A program made the translations under genes and the position numbers. The notes under the pieces are model-generated. The model was not told the DNA's origin and ran no database searches. It was given only the letters and a program-made list of their open reading frames with translations. DNA of 17,670 bases from NCBI GenBank assembly GCA_030666885.1, contig DAOUWY010000010.1, positions 1 to 17,670 on the forward strand. Reading direction: 5' to 3'. Source of the DNA: Methanosarcinales archaeon (GTDB lineage: Archaea; Halobacteriota; Methanosarcinia; Methanosarcinales; Methanocomedenaceae). Shown here piece by piece: positions 7,521-13,767 of the stretch (position 1 is the stretch's first letter; the number at the start of each line of letters is the position of its first letter).

Positions 7521-7830
7521 GTATTGTATTTTTGTAATAATATATCCTGTCGTTTGGGTTTCAATGGATGGTCAATTTATAAAGGCATGTCTGGATGTGG
7601 AAGGGGTCTTAGCATCTTGGATTCTGTTTGTATTCGTTCTGTTTTGTTTTATGCATCATTTGTGATACATTACAGATAATGATGTAAAAGATAGCTCACT
7701 GATGGTTTCCCCACTTCTATGCCGAGCCACTTGTCAGGCCGGGCGAAATGCTGAAAAGTCTGACCCGATATGACCGAGTGTTTTTGCGTAACAGCGGGCT
7801 AAACAGGTTTGAGGCTACATTGAAGAGAGG
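7521..7830. other. Intergenic region with no convincing gene
   Basis: This stretch separates the divergent pilin-like and presenilin-like genes. It holds a good isolated TATA element (TTTATAAA, 7576-7583, plus strand) followed only by a 30-codon frame (ATG at 7587), too close to the TATA to be its product. C/D-box-like words (ATGATGT, CTGATGG, about 7679-7706) are not at the spacing of an archaeal C/D guide RNA. I see no tRNA or clear hairpin. Confidence 0.4.
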
Positions 7831-7870
7831 TGTCAAATGGGTTACTGTCAAATAGGTTAAATACTATAAC
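7831..7870 (+). promoter_or_regulatory. 15-nt tandem repeat adjoining the TATA element of the presenilin-like gene
   Basis: TGTCAAATGGGTTAC (7831-7845) is repeated immediately as TGTCAAATAGGTTAA (7846-7860), 13 of 15 identical. The second copy runs into the AT-rich TATA-like stretch TTAAATACTATAAC (7857-7870). Tandem sites just upstream of box A suit a dimeric activator or repressor. The GGAG at 7901-7904 then serves the TTG start at 7913. Confidence 0.5.
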
Positions 7871-7912
7871 AAATTTTACAATCAACACACATTATTTACC
7901 GGAGACCCTACC

Positions 7913-8836
7913 TTGGCAGAAACCGAGAATAAGAAAACCATACTGGCTGACCTCATCCCATATATAGTCATGGGAGTGTTCCTGCTTCTTGTACAGATAA
8001 TATCAGTCATGCTGGCCCAGCCCATGATAGACGAGGGCATGCAGTTCACCGAAGACCCTGATAGCGTCTGGAATTCAATATATTACATAGGACTTATACT
8101 GGGATTCACCCTGCTCATACTATATGCTTTCAAGAAAAATATCAAATGGTTTATCCACGGCTTCATACTCTTCGCAGTAGTCGCTACCCTCTATTATGTA
8201 TTCCTTGCAATATTTGCCATATTCATGGGTGAAACTGCCAGCATAATACTTACGCTTGTATTATCATTGGCACTCACCGTACTGCTCTATCGGTTCCCTG
8301 AATGGTATGTCATCGACATCATCGGCATCCTGATAGGTGCGGGAGTGACCGCCATTATCGGAATATCTTTTGGTGTAATGCCTACACTGATACTGTTGAT
8401 ACTGCTGGCGGTCTATGATGCCATCTCAGTCTACCAGACCAAGCACATGCTCGCACTGGCAGAAGGCGTAATGGACATGAAAGTGCCCATACTGTTCGTC
8501 ATACCGAATCATCTGGACTTTTCATTTCGTGAATACAAATATGAAAAGGATGCAAAACGCGAAGCTTTTTTTATGGGTCTGGGAGATGCGATTATGCCAA
8601 CCATATTAGTAGTATCTGCCAACGTATTCATCACTGAAGGATATATGAACCTGCCGCTATTGGGTTTATTGAACATGCCTGCGCTGGGTGCGGCTTTGGG
8701 CACCATTGTAGGCTTTGCAGCACTAATGGCATTAGTGGCAAGAGGAAATCCACAGGCAGGGCTGCCGTTTTTGAACACAGGGGCTATACTGGGGTATGTC
8801 GCCGGATGCCTGGCAGCCGGTGTGTCCATTATTTAG
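7913..8836 (+). CDS. Presenilin/signal-peptide-peptidase-family intramembrane aspartyl protease (archaeal A22/DUF1119 type)
   Basis: The 307-aa protein has about nine hydrophobic segments. The two catalytic aspartates of the family are present: the YD motif in LLAVYDAISVYQTKHM (Asp169) and the GLGD motif in FFMGLGDAIMPTIL (Asp225), separated by a charged cytosolic loop (about 200-220). The third family motif, PAL in eukaryotes, appears as GLP (283-285, QAGLPFLNTG). Such enzymes cleave transmembrane helices within the bilayer, in archaea probably leftover signal peptides or membrane-protein stubs; physiological substrates are largely unknown. Length and motif spacing agree with the crystallised archaeal homologue as I recall it. 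The start is TTG, chosen because GGAG lies 8 nt upstream and the N-terminus MAETENKK leads straight into helix 1. It appears monocistronic, with a tandem-repeat promoter in front and a MITE behind. Confidence 0.9.
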   Translation: MAETENKKTILADLIPYIVMGVFLLLVQIISVMLAQPMIDEGMQFTEDPDSVWNSIYYIGLILGFTLLILYAFKKNIKWFIHGFILFAVVATLYYVFLAIFAIFMGETASIILTLVLSLALTVLLYRFPEWYVIDIIGILIGAGVTAIIGISFGVMPTLILLILLAVYDAISVYQTKHMLALAEGVMDMKVPILFVIPNHLDFSFREYKYEKDAKREAFFMGLGDAIMPTILVVSANVFITEGYMNLPLLGLLNMPALGAALGTIVGFAALMALVARGNPQAGLPFLNTGAILGYVAGCLAAGVSII

Positions 8837-8904
8837 CTGTAATAGAAGGATATTTCACATATAGAATTCCTTAAAACATCATTATTCACAGGTAATAACA
8901 TAAC

Positions 8905-9030
8905 GTATCCACTTCAAATCTGAGGGTAATTTAAAAATTATCAGACAGGATTAACAGGATCGACAGGATATACCGCAACGTCAACATCATGTAAATCCGG
9001 TCAAAATACCATGCTTTTTAAAGTGGATAC
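8905..9030. repeat. MITE-like element, copy 1 (126 bp, inverted ends GTATCCACTT)
   Basis: The left end GTATCCACTT (8905-8914) is the exact reverse complement of the right end AAGTGGATAC (9021-9030). The similarity continues imperfectly inward for about 28 nt (left AAATCTGAGGGTAATTT, right complement AAAAAGCATGGTATTTT). The same ends recur at 15526-15641, which shows a family. There is no coding capacity and no clear target duplication. It fills most of the gap between the presenilin-like gene and hdrA, and its right end supplies a TTTTTAAA tract about 45 nt before the hdrA start. Confidence 0.7.
8945..8971. repeat. Three tandem 9-nt units, ACAGGATNN
   Basis: ACAGGATTA, ACAGGATCG and ACAGGATAT follow each other without gaps inside MITE-like copy 1. 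Similar ACAGGAT arrays occur as dispersed repeats in many prokaryotic genomes (from memory). No function is evident. Confidence 0.6.
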
Positions 9031-9063
9031 TTAATAACTTAATTAAAAATGGAGGATGCCCTG

Positions 9064-11406
9064 GTGCGTGTAGGAGTATATATTTGCCACTGCGGCAGTA
9101 ATATCGCAGGAAACCTGGATGTTGAGTCTGTCAGGGAATTTGCCGGCAGTCTGCCTGACGTTGTAGTTTCAAAGGATATCGAATATGCCTGCGGTGAACA
9201 GGGGCAGGATGAGATCAAGACAGATATCCAGGAACTGGACCTTGACCGTATCGTAATAGCTGCTTGCTCACCAAGGCTGCATGAAGTAACCTTCAGGCGA
9301 ATGGCACTATCAGCCGGACTGAACCCTTACCTGGTCGAGATAGTCAACATCAGGGAGCAGTGCTCATGGGTGCACAGGGATGCATATCATTATGCCACAC
9401 AAAAAGCCAAGGACTTGTTGGCAATGGGAGTTGCAAGGGCACGAATGCTTAAACCACTGACTGTTGAAAGCGTACCCGCTAACAGGGATGTGCTGGTGAC
9501 AGGGGGAGGAGTTACTGGCATCCAGGCGGCACTTAACCTGGCTGACAGCGGGATAAATGTCCAACTTGTTGAGCAAGATTCTACTATTGGTGGCTGGATG
9601 GCACGGCTCAATGATGTCTTTCCTACCAATGACTGCTCCATGTGCGTGCTGGCGCCAAAGATGACCGAGGCAGCAGACCACCCGAACATCACACTGCATA
9701 CATATTCGGAAATTCAGGATATCAGCGGCCATATCGGGGATTTCCATATATCGGTAGTACATAAGCCGAGGTATGTGGATGAATCAAAATGCAAAGGCTG
9801 TATCGAACTGTGTGAATCAGTATGTCCTGTAGAGGTGCCAGTGGAAGTGGATGGGGGACTAAGCCTGCGTAAGGCTATCTACCTGCCCATGTCCCAGGCA
9901 GTGCCATTTGTGGCAGTGGTGGACCCTAAACATTGTGTAGGTTGCGGACTGTGCGTGAAGGCCTGTGAACCTGAAGCTATTGATATTAACCAGGAAAAAG
10001 AACTTGTGGAGTTTGATGTAGGTGCTATCATAGTTGCTACAGGATACCATCTTTTCGATGCATCCAGGAAACCCGAGTATGGATATGGTATTGTGAAAAA
10101 CGTCATTACAAGCATGGAACTGGAGCAGATGCTGAACGCATCGGGTCCGACACAGGGACGATTGGTCCGTCCTTCTAACGGACGCGAGGCAAAAGGGGTA
10201 GCTTTTATCCAGTGTGTTGGTTCCAGGGATGAGACTGTGGGCAACCCGTACTGTTCAAGAGTGTGCTGTATGGCTGCCATAAAGAATGCCGGACTTATCA
10301 TGGACAGGAGCCCGAAAAACCATGTAACTGTTCATTATATTGATATCAGGGCGGGTGGAGAGAACTATGAGGAATATTATATCAGGCAGCAGGAGAAGGG
10401 TGTTGAGTTCATAAGGGGCAGGGTGGCATCAGTAAAGGAGGTGGACGGGGAGGCTGTGATCACCTACGAGGATACCATGACAGGTGAGATAGTAGACAGT
10501 ACTGTTGACCTGGTTGTGCTGTCTGTTGGCCTGGAGCCAAATAGCAAGGCCAACAGCATTGTGGATACCCTGAACCTGAGCCGGCGGCCTGATAGGTTCA
10601 TCCAGGCGGCTCATCCGAAAATGCGGCCGGTGGATACCCATACCAGAGGCGTGTTCGTGGCTGGCTGTGCTTCGGGACCAAAGGAGATACAGGTATCTAT
10701 TGCACAGGGATTGGCGGCATCTGCCAGGGCACAGGGATTGTTGAGCAGCGGCAGTATATACAAAGATGTGATGGGTGTAAGGTTAGTAGACGAACTGTGC
10801 AATGGCTGCCGGTTGTGTGAGGAAGTCTGTACTTACGGCAGGATCAAAGTTATTGACGGTAAGGCTATTGTGGATGAGCTGACCTGCGGTGGGTGCGGTA
10901 CCTGTGCAGCGGCATGTCCACGGGGAGCCCTGCAGACCAGGCATTCTACTGATGAGCAGATACTGGCCCAGGTTCGCTCTGCTACAGAGGATATCAGGGA
11001 GACTCCATTGATCATTGGGTTTTTGTGCAACTGGTGCAGTTATGCGGCAGCAGACCTGGCAGGGACGCAGGGTGTATCCTACCTGACAAATATCAGGAAC
11101 ATCCGTGTGATGTGTGCAGGAAGGGTGAACCCATCTTTTGTGCTGGAGGCATTGAAGGGGGGTGCGGATGGCGTGCTGGTGGCAGGGTGCAGATTGGGTG
11201 AATGCCATTACATTTCAGGGAATATCCGGGCCCAGCAGCGGATGGATGTACTAAAGGATGTATTGGCAGAACTGGGAATCGACCCGGGGCGTGTGAGGAC
11301 TGCATGGGTGGCGGCAAGTGAGGCGGGGAAGTTCGCTGGTGAGGTCAGCAGGTTTGTGGAGGATCTGGAAAAGATGGGGGTTATCGGGAGCGAGCTGGAT
11401 AAATAA
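9064..11406 (+). CDS. hdrA: HdrA-MvhD fusion: heterodisulfide reductase flavin subunit with C-terminal MvhD [2Fe-2S] domain
   Basis: HdrA is the FAD-carrying hub of flavin-based electron bifurcation; MvhD passes electrons between a partner oxidoreductase and HdrA. Numbering from an ATG at 9049: HdrA N-terminal domain (CHCGSNIAG at 13; CSPRLHEVTFRR at 73; REQCSWVH at 102), FAD-binding GGGVTGIQAA (152-161) with acidic partner VEQ, HdrA signature DCSMC (195-199), two [4Fe-4S] motifs (C248/251/255/259 and C296/299/302/306), YCSRVCC (401-407), two further ferredoxin motifs (C584/587/590/594 and C613/616/619/623), then MvhD (FLCNWCSY 658-665, MCAGRV 688-693, GCRLGECHYISGN 713-725). I prefer the GTG at 9064: GGAGG at 9051-9055 lies 8 nt before it, and MRVGVYICHCG is the usual HdrA N-terminus; the ATG at 9049 would put that ribosome binding site inside the gene. 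The fused layout resembles Methanosarcina HdrA2. No hdrB, hdrC or hydrogenase gene adjoins it. Confidence 0.95.
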   Translation: MRVGVYICHCGSNIAGNLDVESVREFAGSLPDVVVSKDIEYACGEQGQDEIKTDIQELDLDRIVIAACSPRLHEVTFRRMALSAGLNPYLVEIVNIREQCSWVHRDAYHYATQKAKDLLAMGVARARMLKPLTVESVPANRDVLVTGGGVTGIQAALNLADSGINVQLVEQDSTIGGWMARLNDVFPTNDCSMCVLAPKMTEAADHPNITLHTYSEIQDISGHIGDFHISVVHKPRYVDESKCKGCIELCESVCPVEVPVEVDGGLSLRKAIYLPMSQAVPFVAVVDPKHCVGCGLCVKACEPEAIDINQEKELVEFDVGAIIVATGYHLFDASRKPEYGYGIVKNVITSMELEQMLNASGPTQGRLVRPSNGREAKGVAFIQCVGSRDETVGNPYCSRVCCMAAIKNAGLIMDRSPKNHVTVHYIDIRAGGENYEEYYIRQQEKGVEFIRGRVASVKEVDGEAVITYEDTMTGEIVDSTVDLVVLSVGLEPNSKANSIVDTLNLSRRPDRFIQAAHPKMRPVDTHTRGVFVAGCASGPKEIQVSIAQGLAASARAQGLLSSGSIYKDVMGVRLVDELCNGCRLCEEVCTYGRIKVIDGKAIVDELTCGGCGTCAAACPRGALQTRHSTDEQILAQVRSATEDIRETPLIIGFLCNWCSYAAADLAGTQGVSYLTNIRNIRVMCAGRVNPSFVLEALKGGADGVLVAGCRLGECHYISGNIRAQQRMDVLKDVLAELGIDPGRVRTAWVAASEAGKFAGEVSRFVEDLEKMGVIGSELDK

Positions 11407-11424
11407 ATATGGAACCAGAGTGTC

Positions 11425-11745
11425 TTATTTATTACCCCGTTTCAACACTTTCGAGTTATTCCTCACATCCTGCTTCATGGCTCCCACCACTTCAAGGTCG
11501 ACCTGTCCGTTTAGGTATGCAGCCAGGAAAATGTCTTTATTCAGCAGTATGATGTCACCACCACATAATTTATCGAACCTTTCACAGGTCATATCAATTA
11601 CTGAATCGACTACCTTGTCAGTATGTTTTGATGTGAAATGGAAGTCTTCTGATAATATCAGGTCTATATAATTATAGAGGCTGGAAGTGAGTATACTGCA
11701 ATCGTTGTGCACATTCCCGGTTGCTGTACCATGTTCCTGCGTCAT
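11425..11745 (-). CDS. Small hypothetical protein, about 106 aa, unknown function
   Basis: I do not recognise this protein. From Met at 11745 it reads MTQEHGTATGNVHNDCSILT and ends KVLKRGNK. It appears soluble and mostly helical (SSLYNYIDLIL, DKVVDSVIDMTCERFDKL), with a C-terminal segment VDLEVVGAMKQDVRNN. A frame three codons longer (Met at 11754) exists, but those extra codons lie against the deletion junction of the MATE remnant, so the inner Met is safer. No ribosome binding site is evident for either. The gene converges on hdrA with an 18-nt gap. Residue composition looks coding; whether it is complete at its N-terminus is uncertain because a deletion ended about 22 nt upstream. Confidence 0.5.
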   Translation of the reverse strand: MTQEHGTATGNVHNDCSILTSSLYNYIDLILSEDFHFTSKHTDKVVDSVIDMTCERFDKLCGGDIILLNKDIFLAAYLNGQVDLEVVGAMKQDVRNNSKVLKRGNK

Positions 11746-11766
11746 GGACACCATGCACTCCCGGGT

Positions 11767-12177
11767 ATTCTCTTATCAGGGGTATTATTTCGGGGTCTGC
11801 ACCGATGAATCTGAATAGGGGCTCGATAGTCATCATACCTAAGGCTACAAAGAATGCGACCAGCAGGCATGACAGGATATAAGGCTGTCTGTTGTGAGCC
11901 GTTTTACTTGATGGTTGTCGCCCCTGCCGATGGCCTGGGAAATAACGGCTGAGGCTCCGGTACCTATGCCCATTGCCAGGCTGCCGATTACCATTATTAT
12001 TGGAAAGGTGAAACCCAGGGCTGCCAGTTCCCGTGTGCCCAATTGACCGACAAAAAAGGTGTCTACAAGGTTGAATGCTACAATCCCGACCATCCCGAAT
12101 ATCATGGGTATGGTCAGGTTGAGAAGGGTTTTTGCAACTGGTCCGTCGATAAGTTGTGGTTTGGTGGTGGTTGTCAA
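11767..12177 (-). pseudogene. MATE-family multidrug/Na+ efflux transporter, truncated and frameshifted remnant
   Basis: The first 98 or so codons from ATG 12177 are a normal MATE N-terminus: PVAKTLLNLTIPMIFGMVG, then NLVDTFFVGQLGTRELAALG and GIGTGASAVISQAIGRGD. Near 11875-11882 the frame breaks (minus strand CTTATATCCTG): the next family residues (ILSCLLVAFFVALGMM, TIEPLFRFIGAD, EIIPLIREY) continue in the -1 frame, so one base has been lost. Homology then ends abruptly at about 11767. Intact MATE proteins are about 450 aa with 12 helices; about 300 residues are missing. A TATA-like TTTTTATAAAAA at about 12286-12298 may be the old promoter. The product cannot be functional. Confidence 0.85.
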
Positions 12178-12452
12178 GTGTTTTCGGGATGATAATGAGG
12201 TGGATGAAGGATAAAGCTATTCTGGGAAATGAGGAGGGACTGTTGTTGGTTGAATGAGCATAAACCTACTTTTTCTTCATCGATTACTTTTTATAAAAAT
12301 TCCCCATCCTGACGTGAATGTATGAGGCAGTATATCGTTTTTTATGTTTTTGGCTTTTATCGGTAATAATGACCACGAAAATAGGGTACTGCCTTAGAAT
12401 AGACTACATAATTTGGATCATATAATGTTCAAATTTACTTTGATTGTCTTTT
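12178..12452. other. Intergenic sequence without a gene
   Basis: The stretch is AT-rich, with a TATA-like element near 12286-12298 and another (CATATAATG) near 12419-12426. It probably includes the old left flank or terminal sequence of the transposase remnant, but I could not identify an inverted repeat that closes the element. Confidence 0.4.
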
Positions 12453-12711
12453 ATGACTATATCTAAAAGTAAGAATGATATTACGTGCTAGAATCATGAT
12501 TGTGAATATTTTTTGAAGGAAGAAGGAAAAGATATCCTGAATCGTGGAAAAAATCGAGCAGGACATAAACAATACTACTGTAATCACTGCCGAAAATGAT
12601 TTGTTGAAACAGCTAATACAATACTAATATCATAAACATCTATCTAAATCAGAGATTATTAACATTTGTAAGCATCTGGTAGAAAAAAAAGGCATCCGAT
12701 CGATCGAACGT
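12453..12711 (+). pseudogene. IS1-like zinc-ribbon transposase, N-terminal remnant
   Basis: Reading from ATG 12453: MTISKSKNDITC, a TAG stop (12489-12491), NHDCEYFLKEEGKDILNRGK, NRAGHKQYYCNHCRK, a TGA stop (12597-12599, where family members have Trp), then FVETANTIL. A one-base insertion at about 12624-12627 shifts the frame, after which HKHLSKSEIINICKHLVEKK and GIRSIERN follow. The paired cysteine motifs form the N-terminal zinc ribbon, and the rest is the HTH region of IS1-type archaeal transposases. Two stops, a frameshift and loss of the whole DDE catalytic domain make it dead. A short further trace (HASAQCEMLVCE in another frame, about 12740-12775) may belong to the same gene. Family name is from recognition, not search. 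Confidence 0.8.
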
Positions 12712-12942
12712 AACAGTTTCATAACCATGCGTCTGCGCAATGTGAAATGCTTGTCTGCGAAGCAGTGATGAAGTCAACATCGGCGGGGCTATCACATAGA
12801 TTTTGGGAGCCTACTATGCGGGTGCGACGTGCCTGATACCCCGGGTCTGCAAAACGGCCAGCTACAAACGTATGGATACATAACCCGCACAGCATCATGA
12901 TTTCATGTGGAATTTTTATTAGCATCATAGGTAAAATTAAAC
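12712..12942. other. GC-richer decayed segment between transposase remnant and MITE
   Basis: Base composition rises sharply here relative to both flanks. The plus strand carries a possible transposase trace in its first 60 nt; the minus strand has a 69-codon frame (12719-12928) with no ribosome binding site and no recognisable motif. I do not call a gene. Confidence 0.35.
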
Positions 12943-13151
12943 GAGACCGTTACATTACGTGTTGGTACTAAATTTTTTCATTGTAGACTTCACTTTCATG
13001 GCAAATAGCGATATTGATTATCCATTGCAAATTATACGAAAATCGCAATGCAGGCCATTATAACTTCAACTTTTATGCTACAATCTAATTAGTTGCCATA
13101 TACCGCAAATCAAGGTTAATTTTATTCACCAACATGAATTGTAACGGTCTC
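12943..13151. mobile_element. MITE, 209 bp, with 24-bp terminal inverted repeats and 8-bp target site duplication
   Basis: The left end (12943-12966) begins GAGACCGTTACAT and ends GTGTTGGT. The right end (13128-13151), reverse-complemented, begins GAGACCGTTACAA and ends ATGTTGGT; 21 of 24 positions match. Both sides are flanked by the identical 8-mer AATTAAAC (12935-12942 and 13152-13159), a textbook target duplication. The interior is AT-rich, non-coding and has a central inverted repeat (CATTGC ... GCAATG, about 13023-13050). An 8-bp duplication fits several IS families, including IS1 and IS1595; the parent element is not in the window. Confidence 0.88.
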
Positions 13152-13159
13152 AATTAAAC

Positions 13160-13335
13160 GCAAGGTTTATGTACCATAGGCATAATTTGGTTTTATTCAT
13201 GCTATGATTAATAATAATAGTATAAATCTTTGGAAATATAATACAATATAGTTTTATGTAATATGTTTATAATGTATAAAACTTAGCAAACAATTTGACA
13301 AAAAAAACCACCACTTAAAAAATCCGAAATGCACG
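13160..13335. other. AT-rich spacer, no gene seen
   Basis: This is a very AT-rich stretch with several TATA-like words (for example ATAATAGTATAAAT near 13213-13227) and an A8 run near 13300. No ORF or dyad of note was found; it could hold the promoter for whatever is transcribed at 13336-13770. Confidence 0.35.
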
Positions 13336-13581
13336 GTGATTTGCCCCCAGGTGGATAATGCTGCCAATTGCGCTGTTACCGGCATCGAAGACGCGATACT
13401 ACTCTCAGACCATATTGGGTATCCGGGGATATACATTGAACTCGCACATAAAAGAGGCAATTCAGGAATAAAGATACGACAGTACATAATGCACCGAAAA
13501 GCCCAATCGGCGGCAGGTGCATCAACACGCTTGCGACCCGTATCAGCAACTCGCCAGATGCCGATTGGGAATTTGCCCTAA
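13336..13581 (+). CDS. Doubtful ORF, 81 aa, possible gene fragment
   Basis: The GTG-initiated frame (the second codon run reads ICPQVDNAANCAVTGIED, then AILLSDHIGYPGIYIELAHK) has protein-like composition for its first 56 codons, up to IRQYIMHRKA. It can be extended upstream in frame without a stop for at least 15 codons (KKNHHLKNPKCT). The last 25 codons overlap a GC-rich structured segment and look non-coding. There is no ribosome binding site and I recognise no family. It is more likely a fragment of a lost gene than a functional one. Confidence 0.3.
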   Translation: MICPQVDNAANCAVTGIEDAILLSDHIGYPGIYIELAHKRGNSGIKIRQYIMHRKAQSAAGASTRLRPVSATRQMPIGNLP

Positions 13582-13632
13582 GATTCCGCTGATACTTATG
13601 GGTTTGCTTTGCTTAGGCGCTGGTCATGCGCC
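13502..13632 (+). ncRNA. Candidate structured RNA or 5' leader with interleaved (pseudoknot-order) inverted repeats
   Basis: Stem A pairs CCCAATCGGC (13502-13511) with GCCGATTGGG (13560-13569), 10 of 10. Stem B pairs GTATCAGC (13540-13547) with GCTGATAC (13588-13595), 8 of 8. Their order A-B-A'-B' is that of a pseudoknot. A third hairpin, GGCGC (13616-13620) with GCGCC (13628-13632), follows. The block is GC-rich within AT-rich surroundings and ends about 135 nt before the secreted-protein gene. It is not a tRNA (no T-arm). The strand and transcription are inferred. Confidence 0.35.
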
Positions 13633-13694
13633 GGAAATGTATGGAACGGGCAAGAAACTACTGGATAAACAACAAAGACGAAAGAGGTCTTGAT

Positions 13695-13766
13695 ATGACA
13701 GATAAAAGCAAAACAACGCCGATGAAGGGCGATATAAAAGTAACCAAACAGGTAGTAGGTAAATAA
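13695..13766 (+). CDS. Candidate 23-aa leader ORF before the secreted-protein gene
   Basis: The frame encodes MTDKSKTTPMKGDIKVTKQV followed by VGK. It has a good ribosome binding site (AGAGGT, 13683-13688, 6 nt before the ATG), better than that of the next gene, and its stop lies one base before the ATG at 13768. This geometry suits translational coupling or a leader peptide. The basic, polar peptide has no signal or membrane segment. Evidence is geometric only. Confidence 0.4.
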   Translation: MTDKSKTTPMKGDIKVTKQVVGK

Positions 13767-13767
13767 T

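Noticed and set aside
7679..7775. C/D-box guide RNA (words ATGATGT and CTGA)
   Set aside because: The C'/D' words overlap and the last CTGA is too far away for the compact archaeal C/D layout.
5690..7800. Shared GACCGAGTGT near 5701 and 7784 as a dispersed repeat
   Set aside because: A single shared 10-mer with unrelated flanks is expected by chance in 17.7 kb.
12489..12491. In-frame TAG as a pyrrolysine codon in the transposase
   Set aside because: A downstream TGA and a one-base frameshift in the same gene show plain decay; pyrrolysine would not rescue it.
12719..12928. 69-aa minus-strand ORF as a gene
   Set aside because: No ribosome binding site, no motif, and it lies opposite a probable transposase trace in decayed sequence.
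13502..13569. 68-nt segment with a 10-bp closing stem as a tRNA
   Set aside because: There is no T-arm with GTTCRA-type sequence and no plausible anticodon arm; the second stem interleaves with the first instead of nesting.
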